DNA of 64,000 bases, from positions 6,622,001 to 6,686,000 of the forward strand of contig NZ_FNSY01000001.1 in NCBI RefSeq assembly GCF_900105515.1, written 5' to 3'. The translations under genes were made by a program, and so were the position numbers. This document shows positions 34,317 through 42,262 of this stretch, piece by piece. Below the pieces are notes generated by a model. That model saw only the letters and a program-made list of their open reading frames with translations, was not told the origin of the DNA and did not search any database. Source of the DNA: Streptomyces sp. 2131.1. GTDB lineage: Bacteria; Actinomycetota; Actinomycetes; Streptomycetales; Streptomycetaceae. Position 1 is the first letter of the stretch. Each line of letters starts with the position of its first letter.

Positions 34317-35536
34317 GGACACCGGCCATCGCCGTCACCGGGCTGGGCATGATCACCCCGGTCGGCAACGACACCGAGTCCACCTGGGACGGGGTGTGCG
34401 CCGCGGTGAGCCCGGCCCGAACCGTTCCCGCGCTCGAAGGGTGCGCGATCGACTTCGCCTGCGTCGTCGACGGCATCGACCTGGACGCCGCGGTCGGCCG
34501 CCGTACGGCCTTCCGGATGGGCAGGTACGTCAAGTTCGCGGTCCTGGCCGCCCGGGAGGCCGTCGCCGACGCCGGGCTCGACCCGGCGGGCTGGGACGGC
34601 AGCCGGGTCGCCGTCGTCGTCGGCACCAGCAGCGGCGGCTCCGCCCACCTCACCGACCAGGCGCTCGTCCTGGAACGGCGGGGCCCCGAGGCCACCTCGC
34701 CCGCCGGTGTCCTGCTGACCATTCCCAACATGCCCGCCGCCGAGATCGCGATCGAGATGCGGGCCACCGGACCCAGCATGGCCCCCTGCACGGCCTGTTC
34801 GTCCGGTGTCACCGCGCTGTCCGTCGCCCGCGACCTGCTTGCCACCGGGCAGTGCGACGTGGCCATCGCGGGCGCCACCGAGTCGACGGTCTTCCCGATC
34901 GCGATGACCGGGTTCGCCCGGTCCGGGGCCGCCGCCCACGCGGACGGCGACCTGTCCCGGCTCAGCCGGCCCTTCGCCGCCGACCGGGCCGGACTCGTCA
35001 TGGGCGAGGGAGCCGCCGTCATGGTGCTGGAACGTGCCGCCGACGCCGAGGCCAGGGGAGCCGAACCCAGGGCCCTGCTCGCCGGCACCGGCGCCACCAC
35101 GGACGCCCACCACCCCACCAGCCCGCACCCCGACGGACGGATCGCCCGCGCCGCCGTCGAGGCCGCGCTGCGCGACGCGGGGTGGCGGGCCGACGAGGTC
35201 GAGCACGTCAACGCCCATGGCACCGCGACGGTACGCAACGACGCCGCCGAGGCCGCGCTGATCAGCCGGGTGTACCCGCACCGGCCGCCCGTCACCGCCC
35301 CCAAGGGTGTGCTCGGCCACTGCATGGGCGCGGCCGGGGCGATCGAGGCCGGGCTGACGATCCTCACCCTCCAGCGCGGGGTCGTCCCGCCCGTCGCGAA
35401 CCTGGACGCCCCCGCACCCGGCTTCGACATCGACTGCGTCACCAAGGTGCCCCTGGTGCGCCCCGTCGGCCGGGCCGTCAGCCACTCCTTCGGCTTCGGC
35501 GGGCACAACGCGGTGGTCGCCCTCCAGCGCCCGTGA
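34313..35536 (+). CDS. Beta-ketoacyl-ACP synthase (KAS II-like), cluster copy 2
   Basis: A 407-residue condensing enzyme, coupled to the carrier-protein gene by a 4-base overlap. The triad is complete: Cys162 in 'CTACSSGVTAL', His302 in 'HVNAHGTATV', His336 in 'VLGHCMGAAGAIEAG', with Lys331 before it. The last 40 residues ('ANLDAPAPGFDIDCVTKVP', 'AVSHSFGFGGHNAVVALQRP') are close to copy 1, so both arose by duplication and then diverged in the acyl pocket. The direct coupling suggests this enzyme works with the ACP most closely. Confidence 0.9.
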   Translation: MRTPAIAVTGLGMITPVGNDTESTWDGVCAAVSPARTVPALEGCAIDFACVVDGIDLDAAVGRRTAFRMGRYVKFAVLAAREAVADAGLDPAGWDGSRVAVVVGTSSGGSAHLTDQALVLERRGPEATSPAGVLLTIPNMPAAEIAIEMRATGPSMAPCTACSSGVTALSVARDLLATGQCDVAIAGATESTVFPIAMTGFARSGAAAHADGDLSRLSRPFAADRAGLVMGEGAAVMVLERAADAEARGAEPRALLAGTGATTDAHHPTSPHPDGRIARAAVEAALRDAGWRADEVEHVNAHGTATVRNDAAEAALISRVYPHRPPVTAPKGVLGHCMGAAGAIEAGLTILTLQRGVVPPVANLDAPAPGFDIDCVTKVPLVRPVGRAVSHSFGFGGHNAVVALQRP

Positions 35537-35900
35537 GCGGCCGCCCCACGACGGCCACGGGCGCCGCTGAGCTGCGCGGACGCCCGTGGTGGCGTGCCCG
35601 GGCCGGTCGAACTCCACCGCAGGGGCGTCCGGTAAACCCCCTGGCGTCGGGGCGCCTGCCCCGCACACTCGCGGCGTTGCCGAGGACCGCCGTGTGCTGC
35701 TCGGTTCCGGCCGCCATGTTCTGCGACCGGATCGTGGTCCTGAGCGGGGTCGGGCGGTCGCGGGCGTATCGCCCGGGCAGGTGATCACCGGGGAGCTGAT
35801 CGAGGAGGTCCACCGGGTGCGGGCCGTCGTGACCCCGGAGGGGCCGCGGGGCAGGCCCTCCGTACGCTTCCTGCCCCTGGCACCACCCGGGGACGCGAGA
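35537..35900. other. Intergenic region after the ketosynthase cluster
   Basis: About 360 bases with no gene I can support. A short stretch near 35780-35890 translates into a coding-like sequence ('GELIEEVHRVRAVVTPEG') but has no start with ribosome site and runs on into the antisense of the next gene; it may be a decayed gene remnant. The terminator lies at the far end. Confidence 0.5.
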
Positions 35901-35926
35901 GGGCGGGCCCGTCGGCGGGCCCGCCC
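35901..35926. terminator. Bidirectional terminator, 11-bp stem
   Basis: GGGCGGGCCCG (35901-35911) and CGGGCCCGCCC (35916-35926) pair perfectly with a TCGG tetraloop; it separates the ketosynthase cluster from the converging PRC-barrel gene. Confidence 0.8.
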
Positions 35927-35966
35927 TTCGCTTGTGGTGCGGTGCGGCAGTCATGCCGGCGGGGGG

Positions 35967-36974
35967 TCAGCGGTGGCGTCCTCGGCCCATGTCGCCGCCG
36001 CTGTCCTTGCCGGGCATGTCCTTGCCGCCCTTGGTGGTGCCGTCCGCGTAGTCGATCTGCTCCTTGCGCAGTTCGGCGGAGACCTCCTTCTGCTCGGTCA
36101 CCCTCTGGGTTTCCATCCGGACGCGCTCGACCGGGACGGTCTCCTTGCGCGTCGTGGCGCGTTCCGCGTGCAGGGTGACCTCCACGTCCTGCTCCGTGAG
36201 GTCCCCGCGGGCAGCCGTCCTGTCGCCCGGCTGCAGCGGCTCACGGACCACGCGTACCTCCTCGTGCGAGACCGGCACACTGCGCGTGACGTTCTCGGTG
36301 ACGACGTACTTGTGGAGGCGGGCCCTGCCGCTCTCGTACTCCTCGGTGCCGATGTGCAGCTGCTCCTCGGAGCGGATCATCTCCTCCTTGCCGCCCAGGT
36401 CGGCGCCGGACCGCTGGGTGCCCGCGCCGGCTCCGGCCAGCGGCCGGCCCGTGGCGGTACCCGCGGCGTCGGTGTCCCGGTGCCTGCCGGTGCCGGCCGC
36501 CTGGGTCCGGTTTGTGCCGGAGGTGCCTGCCGCACCCATGGCCCCGGCTCCGGCACCGGCCGCAGCCCCGGTTCCGGCCGCGCCCATGGTCCCGGTGCCC
36601 GTGGTCGTCGGTGCGCCGGTCCCGGAACGCTCGCCGAGGTTGCTCTTGCTGTTCCGGGTCAGACCGTAGTGGCGGTACAGCTCCTCCTCCTCGGACACGG
36701 ACAGATGCGCGTCCGCGTCCACCCTCGGAGCTTCCTTGACCTGGTCCTTGCCGTGGGAGATGTGCAGGTCGGAGCCCACTCGACGGGCTCCGGCGAGAGG
36801 CACGAAACTCTCCTTCATGCCGAACAGGCCGGTCTTCACCGTGATCCAGTCCGGGCGGCCGGTGCTGTCGTCGACATACACGCGGCCCACGTTGCCGATC
36901 TTCTCGCCCTCGGTGTCGTACACCGTCAGGCCGTCGAGCTCTCCGGAATCCGTGAAACCGTCAGCGGCTCCCAT
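35967..36974 (-). CDS. PRC-barrel and DUF2382 (YsnF/AvaK) stress protein
   Basis: A 335-residue soluble protein. Residues 10-95 are a PRC-barrel ('GLTVYDTEGEKIGNVGRVYVDDSTGRPDWITVKTG'); residues 115-205 are a low-complexity Ala/Gly/Thr linker ('GAAAGAGAGAMGAAG'); residues 210-315 are DUF2382 ('EEQLHIGTEEYESGRARLHKYVVTENVTRSVPVSHEEVRVVREP'). This architecture is common in actinobacteria and linked to stress responses, without defined activity. ATG at 36974 has a strong GAGGAGG site. Confidence 0.88.
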   Translation of the reverse strand: MGAADGFTDSGELDGLTVYDTEGEKIGNVGRVYVDDSTGRPDWITVKTGLFGMKESFVPLAGARRVGSDLHISHGKDQVKEAPRVDADAHLSVSEEEELYRHYGLTRNSKSNLGERSGTGAPTTTGTGTMGAAGTGAAAGAGAGAMGAAGTSGTNRTQAAGTGRHRDTDAAGTATGRPLAGAGAGTQRSGADLGGKEEMIRSEEQLHIGTEEYESGRARLHKYVVTENVTRSVPVSHEEVRVVREPLQPGDRTAARGDLTEQDVEVTLHAERATTRKETVPVERVRMETQRVTEQKEVSAELRKEQIDYADGTTKGGKDMPGKDSGGDMGRGRHR

Positions 36975-37169
36975 ATCCGATTCCTCCTCGCCCGGGCGCG
37001 TCCTGTGGGTGGGTCCAGCAGAGAAGACGCGTCCGGATTCCATCGCGCCTCACCCGGATGGGCGCTGCAACCGCCCGGCCACCGGGGGCGGGGCGCGGTA
37101 TCCGCCCCGGACCCGCGCAGCCCCCGCGTGAAGCGGCTGCGCGGCTCTTGCGCCGGTTACGCCATCCGG

Positions 37170-37973
37170 GTGAACGGGGCCGGGTGGCGGGGGCGCGGGG
37201 AGGGGTCCGGGGCGGCTCCCGGCGGCCCCGGACCCGGCACATATGATCAACGGGTCCGTGCCGACCGGCGTCCTGCCGCGCCATTCCGGGGGTGCCCCAT
37301 CCGTTCCGTACGCATCCGGCTCCCCGGACCACGCGGGGAGCTGCTCGCCCGGCGCGAGGACGGCGTGGACCTGCACCACCTCGTGTGGCGGCTGGGGCCG
37401 GGCTGGCGGGTGTGCAGCAGCGCGGTCCTGGGCGGCGGCATCGGCCCGCGCGGCTGGATCCTCAACGCCCAGGTGCCCGGCGGCTATCCCCGCACGGACC
37501 CGGACCGCCACCTCGCCGAGATCGCCGCCGCCGCACACCTCGACGGCCCCGGCGCCGGCCTGATGACCGCCGCCGACGTCACCGCGTACACCACCGCGGC
37601 CGACGAGGGCGTGCACGCCACCGCCACCTGCGGCCTCGGCGTACGCGGCTGGGCCGCCGTCCCCGGCGAGGGCACCGGCGGACCGCCGCCTCCCGGCACC
37701 GTCAACATCGTGGTGATATTCCCGGTGCCGCTGTCCGACGCCGCCCTGGTCAACGCCGTCGCCACCGCCACGGAGGCCAAGGTGCAGGCGCTCCTGGACG
37801 CCGGGCTCGACTGCTCCGGCACCCCCACGGACGCCGTGTGCGTCGCCGCGCCCGCGGCCCCGCCGGACACCGGCGCCGCCGAACCGTTCGCCGGGCCGCG
37901 CTCCCGCTGGGGCGCGCGACTCGCCAGAGCCGTACACGCCGCCGTCCTGGAGGGCGCGCTGCGGCAACCCTGA
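37170..37973 (+). CDS. cbiZ: Adenosylcobinamide amidohydrolase, CbiZ type (start uncertain)
   Basis: The frame encodes a CbiZ domain: 'LVWRLGPGWRVCSSAVLGGGIGPRGWILNAQVPGGYPRTDPDRHLAEIAAAAHLDGPGAGLMTAADVTAYTTAADEGVHATATCGLGVRGWAA' in pieces spread over residues 70-180. CbiZ removes the aminopropanol arm of adenosylcobinamide to give adenosylcobyric acid for B12 salvage. The start is a problem: the family normally begins about 15-20 residues before 'LVWR', yet no ATG or GTG lies there. The nearest upstream GTG (37170) has no ribosome site; GTG at 37365 has GAGGA five bases before it but would trim the conserved N-terminus. A TATGAT box at 37242-37247 would fit a start after 37254. A B12-dependent mutase lies further along the window. 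Confidence 0.72.
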   Translation: MNGAGWRGRGEGSGAAPGGPGPGTYDQRVRADRRPAAPFRGCPIRSVRIRLPGPRGELLARREDGVDLHHLVWRLGPGWRVCSSAVLGGGIGPRGWILNAQVPGGYPRTDPDRHLAEIAAAAHLDGPGAGLMTAADVTAYTTAADEGVHATATCGLGVRGWAAVPGEGTGGPPPPGTVNIVVIFPVPLSDAALVNAVATATEAKVQALLDAGLDCSGTPTDAVCVAAPAAPPDTGAAEPFAGPRSRWGARLARAVHAAVLEGALRQP

Positions 37974-37985
37974 GAAGCCGAATTC

Positions 37986-38011
37986 GCCGCGCACCGGGCC
38001 CGGTGCGCGGC
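37986..38011. repeat. 26-bp perfect palindrome
   Basis: GCCGCGCACCGGG followed directly by its reverse complement, without a loop, between the amidohydrolase stop and the next start (17 bases before it). It could be an operator for a dimeric repressor or a terminator stem folded with a small central loop. Confidence 0.7.
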
Positions 38012-38027
38012 CGACGAAGGGAACCCC

Positions 38028-38933
38028 ATGACCTCAGCAGTCCCCGCAGCACCGCAGCGGCCGGTCGTCGCCGTACTCGGCACCGGGATCATGGGCGCGG
38101 CGATGGCCCGCAGCCTGCTCCGCGCCGGCCTGGAGGTCCGGGCCTGGAACCGCACCCAGGAGAAGGCCGCCCCGCTCGCCGCCGACGGCGCCACCGTCAC
38201 GGAGACGGCGGAGGAGGCCGTGCGCGGCGCCCACGTCGTGCTCGCCGCGCTCACCGACAAGACGGCCGTCGCCGGCGCGCTCACCGCCGCCTCCGAGGGG
38301 CTGCACCGGGGGCAGGTCCTCCTCCAGACCTCCACGGTCGGCCCGGAGGGCGCCGTCGAACTCGCCCAGCGCGCCGCCGACCTGGGGCTCGTCGCCCTCG
38401 ACGCCCCGGTCGTCGGCACCCGGCAGCCCGCCGAACAGGGCGCGCTGACCGTCCTCGTCTCCGGCCCCGAGGCCGCCCGCGCGGTGGTCGAGCCCGTGCT
38501 GGACGCGATCGGGCAGCGCACGGTCTGGGCCGGTGAGGAGCCCGGCGCGGCCTCCCGGCTCAAGCTCGTGGTCAACGCCTGGGTGATCAACATGGTGGGC
38601 GGCGTCGCGGAGTGCCTGAACCTCGCCGAAGGGCTCGGCGTCGACCCGCGCGCGTTCCTCGGCCTGGTCGAGGGGGGTCCGCTCGACTCGGGCTATCTCC
38701 AAGCCAAGTCCGCCGCCGTGCTCGACGGGGACCTCACCCCGAGCTTCGCCCTGTCCACGGCCCTCAAGGACACCCGGCTCATCCTCGACGCGGCCGCACA
38801 GGCCGGCGTCCGGCTGGACCTGGCCGCCGCGTCGGCCGCCCGCTTCGAGCGCGCGGAGGCGGACGGGCACGGCGACGAGGACATGGTCGCCACCTACTAC
38901 GCGGGCCGGGCCCCCGGGCACGACGCCGGCTGA
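38028..38933 (+). CDS. NAD(P)-dependent beta-hydroxyacid dehydrogenase family protein
   Basis: A 301-residue enzyme of the 3-hydroxyisobutyrate/6-phosphogluconate dehydrogenase family. 'VVAVLGTGIMGAAMARSLLRAGLEVRAWNRTQEKA' is the Rossmann NADP motif (Arg and Thr after the second strand favour NADP); 'LDAPVVGTRQPAEQGALTVLVSG' is the substrate-binding D-A-P-V-x-G motif and 'SRLKLVVNAW' holds the catalytic lysine. Substrate unknown (hydroxyisobutyrate, tartronate semialdehyde or an imine in the IRED branch). ATG after GAAGGGA. Confidence 0.85.
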   Translation: MTSAVPAAPQRPVVAVLGTGIMGAAMARSLLRAGLEVRAWNRTQEKAAPLAADGATVTETAEEAVRGAHVVLAALTDKTAVAGALTAASEGLHRGQVLLQTSTVGPEGAVELAQRAADLGLVALDAPVVGTRQPAEQGALTVLVSGPEAARAVVEPVLDAIGQRTVWAGEEPGAASRLKLVVNAWVINMVGGVAECLNLAEGLGVDPRAFLGLVEGGPLDSGYLQAKSAAVLDGDLTPSFALSTALKDTRLILDAAAQAGVRLDLAAASAARFERAEADGHGDEDMVATYYAGRAPGHDAG

Positions 38934-38941
38934 ACCGGCCC

Positions 38942-38975
38942 GGGGCGGTCGTCGCCGTACGACGGAGACCGCCCC
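38942..38975 (+). terminator. Hairpin terminator
   Basis: GGGGCGGTC (38942-38950) pairs with GACCGCCCC (38967-38975); an inner GTCG/CGAC pairing extends the stem. Eight bases after the dehydrogenase stop. Confidence 0.7.
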
Positions 38976-39173
38976 ACCGGTACGGGGGAGCCCGGTGGGA
39001 CGGCCACGGCCAGCGTGCCACAAAGCCGCGCGCGGCAGGGACCGACCGGCTCATATGCGGCTGTAGTTGAGTCGAAATCGACGGTACGGGAATAGCCGCG
39101 CGCCACGCGTCCTTGCCGCTGCAGTGGCGCCGCGCAGCCTGGCGCCGGAGCACGGAACAGGGAGAAGGAGCTC

Positions 39174-40091
39174 ATGCCGAAGGCGTACGTGTTCACCCGC
39201 AACGGCGGACCGGAGGTGGAGGAGATCACCGACGTGGAACGGCCGGAACCCGGCCCCGGCGAACTGCTCGTCGCCGTCCGCGCCGCGGGCGTCAACCCGG
39301 TGGACTGGAAGCTGCGCACCGGCTACGCCAGGCCCGGCAGCGACCCGCAGCCCTTCCCGACGGTCTTCGGCAGCGAGGCCGCGGGAGTCGTCATCGCGAC
39401 CGGCCCCGGCGTCGAGGGCTTCGCGCCCGGCGACGACGTCTTCGGCAACCCGCTCACCGGCGGGTACGCCGAGTACACGCTGATGCCCGTCGCGGTCACC
39501 GCCCACAAACCGGCCGGCCTGCCGTTCACCGACGCCGCGGTCCTGCCCGTCGCCGCCGCCACCGCCTACGACGGGGTGCGCCAGCTCGCCCCCGCCCCCG
39601 GGAGCACGCTCCTGATCACCGGCGCCGGCGGCGGTGTCGGCAGCGCAGCCGTCCAGCTCGCGCGCCACGCAGGCGTACGGGTCCTGGGTGTCGCGGGCGA
39701 CGCCAAGAAGGACTTCGTCGAGTCCCAGGGCGCGGAGCACATCCCGTCGGGACCCGGCCTCGCCGACCGGGTGCGGGCCGCCGCCCCCGAGGGCGTGGAC
39801 GCCGTCTTCGACCTCGTCGGCGGCGAGACCCTGCGCGAAGCGGCCGCCCTCGTCGACCCCGCCGCGCTCATCAGCGCCGGCGGCAAGCCCCTGGTGGCCG
39901 AACTGGGCGGCGAACCCGTCCGGCGGGCCCGCACCGCGGCTGTCCTGGACGAGGTGGCACGGCTGGTCGTCGAGGGGGTCCTGCGCACCCATGTGACCCG
40001 GACCGTCCCGCTCGACCGGGCGGGCGAGGCGCTGCGCGCCGTGGAGGACGGCCACGCACTCGGCAAGACCGTGATCGAGGTGACCGCGTGA
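39174..40091 (+). CDS. Zinc-free quinone oxidoreductase-like NADPH reductase (MDR superfamily)
   Basis: A 305-residue medium-chain reductase. 'EVEEITDVERPEPGPGELLVAVRAAGVNPVDWKLRTGYARPG' is the N-terminal catalytic domain, lacking zinc-binding cysteines; 'SEAAGVVIATGPGVEGFAPGDDVFG' and the nucleotide motif 'LLITGAGGGVGSAAVQLARHAGVRVLGVA' follow. Members reduce quinones or enones with NADPH. ATG follows GAAGGAG. The stop overlaps the next gene's start, so the two are co-translated. Confidence 0.88.
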   Translation: MPKAYVFTRNGGPEVEEITDVERPEPGPGELLVAVRAAGVNPVDWKLRTGYARPGSDPQPFPTVFGSEAAGVVIATGPGVEGFAPGDDVFGNPLTGGYAEYTLMPVAVTAHKPAGLPFTDAAVLPVAAATAYDGVRQLAPAPGSTLLITGAGGGVGSAAVQLARHAGVRVLGVAGDAKKDFVESQGAEHIPSGPGLADRVRAAAPEGVDAVFDLVGGETLREAAALVDPAALISAGGKPLVAELGGEPVRRARTAAVLDEVARLVVEGVLRTHVTRTVPLDRAGEALRAVEDGHALGKTVIEVTA

Positions 40092-40837
40092 CCGCGCCCC
40101 TGGACCCCGGACACCCGCTGGACGACCCGGTGGGTACCGCCCTGCGCGGCCCGCACGCCCACTTCGCCGAGCGCCGGGGCCGCGTCCTGCGCTACCCGGC
40201 CGCGGTCGCCCCCTGGGTGGCGCTCCCGCCGGACCCGGGCCCCGCGGACTGGGCCGATGCGGCGGCGCTCTCCGGACCCGGGGGAGCCGTCACCATCACC
40301 GCGTTCCGGGAGCCCCCGCCGGAGGACTGGGAGATCACCTTCCACGCGGAGGGCGTCCAGCTCGTGGACGACGGGGTGGACGCGGGCCCGCTCCCGGAAG
40401 CCGTCCGGCTCGGCCCCGCCGACGTGCCGGAGATGCTCGGCCTGGTCGCCCGCACCCGGCCGGGCCCCTTCGAGCCCCGGACCGTCGAGCTCGGCACCTA
40501 CCTGGGGGTGCGGCGGGACGGCGTGCTCGTCGCCATGGCCGGTGAGCGCATGCGCCCGCCGGGCTGGAGCGAGATCAGCGCGGTCTGCACCGACGAGTCG
40601 GTACGCGGCCAGGGCCTCGGCGGCGGACTCGTGCGCGCCGTCGCCCACGAGATCCGGCAGCGCGGCGACACCCCGTTCCTGCACGCGGCCGCCGCCAACA
40701 CCGGCGCCGTCCGGCTCTACGAATCGCTCGGGTTCGCGCTCCGCCGCCGGACCGCCTTCCTCGCCGCCCTCGTACCGGACGGGGCGACCGCTCCCGCGCC
40801 CGGCGAACGCGCCGGTACGGCCACGGCGGCGCGCTGA
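40088..40837 (+). CDS. GNAT family N-acetyltransferase
   Basis: A 249-residue protein whose C-terminal half (about 110-235) is a GNAT domain: 'EISAVCTDESVRGQGLGGGLVRAVAHEIRQRG' with the R-G-Q-G-L-G acetyl-CoA loop, then 'TPFLHAAAANTGAVRLYESLGFALRRR' (motif B). The N-terminal 105 residues belong to the FR47-type subfamily. The GTG overlaps the preceding stop (GTGA). Substrate unknown. Confidence 0.85.
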   Translation: MTAPLDPGHPLDDPVGTALRGPHAHFAERRGRVLRYPAAVAPWVALPPDPGPADWADAAALSGPGGAVTITAFREPPPEDWEITFHAEGVQLVDDGVDAGPLPEAVRLGPADVPEMLGLVARTRPGPFEPRTVELGTYLGVRRDGVLVAMAGERMRPPGWSEISAVCTDESVRGQGLGGGLVRAVAHEIRQRGDTPFLHAAAANTGAVRLYESLGFALRRRTAFLAALVPDGATAPAPGERAGTATAAR

Positions 40838-40964
40838 CCGGGCCGCTTCCGGGACCTTCGGCAGGGCGCTCGGGGCCGTAAGCCTCGTGTGCGCCCTGCC
40901 CTCCTCCGGGTCGAATGGAGGTAAGCGCCGGCACCCCGTCGGCAGATCCCGGAAGGAGAGCGTC

Positions 40965-42182
40965 GTGACCCCAGGACTCCTGAGCCGGCCCGAGCCCCGT
41001 GTGGCGCTCCCCGGCACCGAGGCGTGGGAGGCCGCCGTGCGTGCCCCGCGCGTCGGGAACGGGGTGCTGTTCGGTGCGCTGGCCCTGCTGACCGCGCTGA
41101 TCGTCGGCCTGGACGTCCTGTCCGGCCAGGATCTGCGGCTGGTGCCGCTCCTGGTGGTCGTCCCGGCGTTCGTCTCGGTCTTCGGCACGATCAGCCAGAC
41201 CGTCGGCGTCGCCTGCTTCGTCATGGTGGTGGCCGTCGGCTCGCGGCTGGTCGCCGGCGGGACCTTCTGGGACGTCGCCAGCAGCGTCGTCTTCACCTTC
41301 CTGGCCTGCCTCCTCGGAGTCGGCGCGTGCGTCCTGCGCATCCGGCACGCCACCGAGATCGCCAGGCTGCGTTCCGCCGCCGTCGCCCTCCAGCGCCAGA
41401 TCCTGCGCCCCCTGCCCATCCCCACCGACCAGATCACCGCCCACGGCACCTACACGCCGATCGAGGAGGACCACCTCGTCGGCGGCGACATCTACGAGGT
41501 CGTCCAGTCGCCCTACGGCACCCGTGTGATCATCGGCGACGTCCAGGGCAAGGGGCTCCCCGCCATCGGAGCGGGCTTCGCCGTTCTCGGCGCCTTCCGC
41601 GAGGCGGCCATCCGCGAACCGTCCCTCACCGGCGTCGTGGACCGCCTGGAGGACGCCGTCGTACGGCAGAACGCCTTCTCCGCCCAGACCGGCGAGACGG
41701 AACGCTTCGTCACCGCGCTCGTGCTCGGCTTCGACGGCGACGGCCGGGCGCAGGCCGTGAACTGTGGGCACCTCCCGCCCCGCCTGGTGCACGAAGGGGT
41801 CGCCGTCCCCGTGCCGCTGCGCCGGACATCGGTACCGTTGGGGATGGCGGAACTCAGCAACGAGGGCCGCACCGCCGAACGGCTCGACCTCCCGCCCGGC
41901 GCGACGCTCCTGATGTTCACCGACGGAGTGACCGAGGCCCGCGACCCCGAGGGACACTTCTACCCCCTCGACACCCGGCTGAGCCGCTGGGCGCGCCTGG
42001 CCCCCCGGGAGCTTCTCGACGCGCTGGAACACGACCTGGAGGAGTTCTCCGGCGGCGTACGGCGCGACGACGTCGCCGTGCTGGCCCTGCGGCGGGTCCC
42101 CGCTCCCGCCGGCGCACCCGCCCCGTCCGCGCCGGCGGGGCACGGCGCGACGCGCTCCGCCGAGGCGCTCAGCGGGCGGTAG
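40965..42182 (+). CDS. Membrane-anchored PP2C/SpoIIE phosphatase
   Basis: A 405-residue protein. Residues 30-120 hold three to four membrane helices ('VLFGALALLTALIVGLDVLSG', 'LVPLLVVVPAFVSVFGTI'), then a short helical linker and a PP2C domain (about 150-380): 'EEDHLVGGDIYEVV', 'VIIGDVQGKGLPAIGAGFAVLGAF', 'LLMFTDGVTEARDPEGHFYPL', 'RRDDVAVLALRR'. The metal-binding Asp residues are present. This architecture (integral membrane sensor-less PP2C) recurs in Streptomyces and presumably feeds a partner-switching sigma cascade. GTG at 40965 follows GGAAGGAGAG. Third PP2C-type gene of the window. Confidence 0.88.
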   Translation: MTPGLLSRPEPRVALPGTEAWEAAVRAPRVGNGVLFGALALLTALIVGLDVLSGQDLRLVPLLVVVPAFVSVFGTISQTVGVACFVMVVAVGSRLVAGGTFWDVASSVVFTFLACLLGVGACVLRIRHATEIARLRSAAVALQRQILRPLPIPTDQITAHGTYTPIEEDHLVGGDIYEVVQSPYGTRVIIGDVQGKGLPAIGAGFAVLGAFREAAIREPSLTGVVDRLEDAVVRQNAFSAQTGETERFVTALVLGFDGDGRAQAVNCGHLPPRLVHEGVAVPVPLRRTSVPLGMAELSNEGRTAERLDLPPGATLLMFTDGVTEARDPEGHFYPLDTRLSRWARLAPRELLDALEHDLEEFSGGVRRDDVAVLALRRVPAPAGAPAPSAPAGHGATRSAEALSGR

Positions 42183-42206
42183 TCCGCGCCCACCACGAGG
42201 CACTTG

Positions 42207-42240
42207 ATGTCCCGACGAGACTTCTGTCGCGTCGGGACAT
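42207..42240. promoter_or_regulatory. Inverted repeat, TetR operator candidate
   Basis: ATGTCCCGACG (42207-42217) and CGTCGGGACAT (42230-42240) are exact 11-base arms with a 12-base spacer, ending 22 bases before the TetR start codon. The position suits autoregulation. It is also followed by TTTTCGG and could act as a terminator for the phosphatase gene. Confidence 0.6.
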
Positions 42241-42262
42241 TTTCGGGTGTACGGTGAAGAAC

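Noticed and set aside
31062..34322. 1086-codon minus-strand frame opposite the ketosynthase cluster
   Set aside because: Gly/Arg/Val-rich mirror of the real genes, without ribosome site or homologous motif.
34313..35536. Second ketosynthase as a chain-length factor (type II PKS KS-CLF pair)
   Set aside because: The active-site Cys162 is present and both histidines are intact, whereas chain-length factors have Gln or other residues there.
35586..37169. Long plus-strand extension upstream of cbiZ
   Set aside because: Runs through the antisense of the PRC-barrel gene; only the CbiZ part from about 37300 has family motifs.
42207..42240. Calling the TetR upstream repeat a plain terminator
   Set aside because: The 12-base loop and position just before a TetR start favour an operator; terminator function is left as an alternative.
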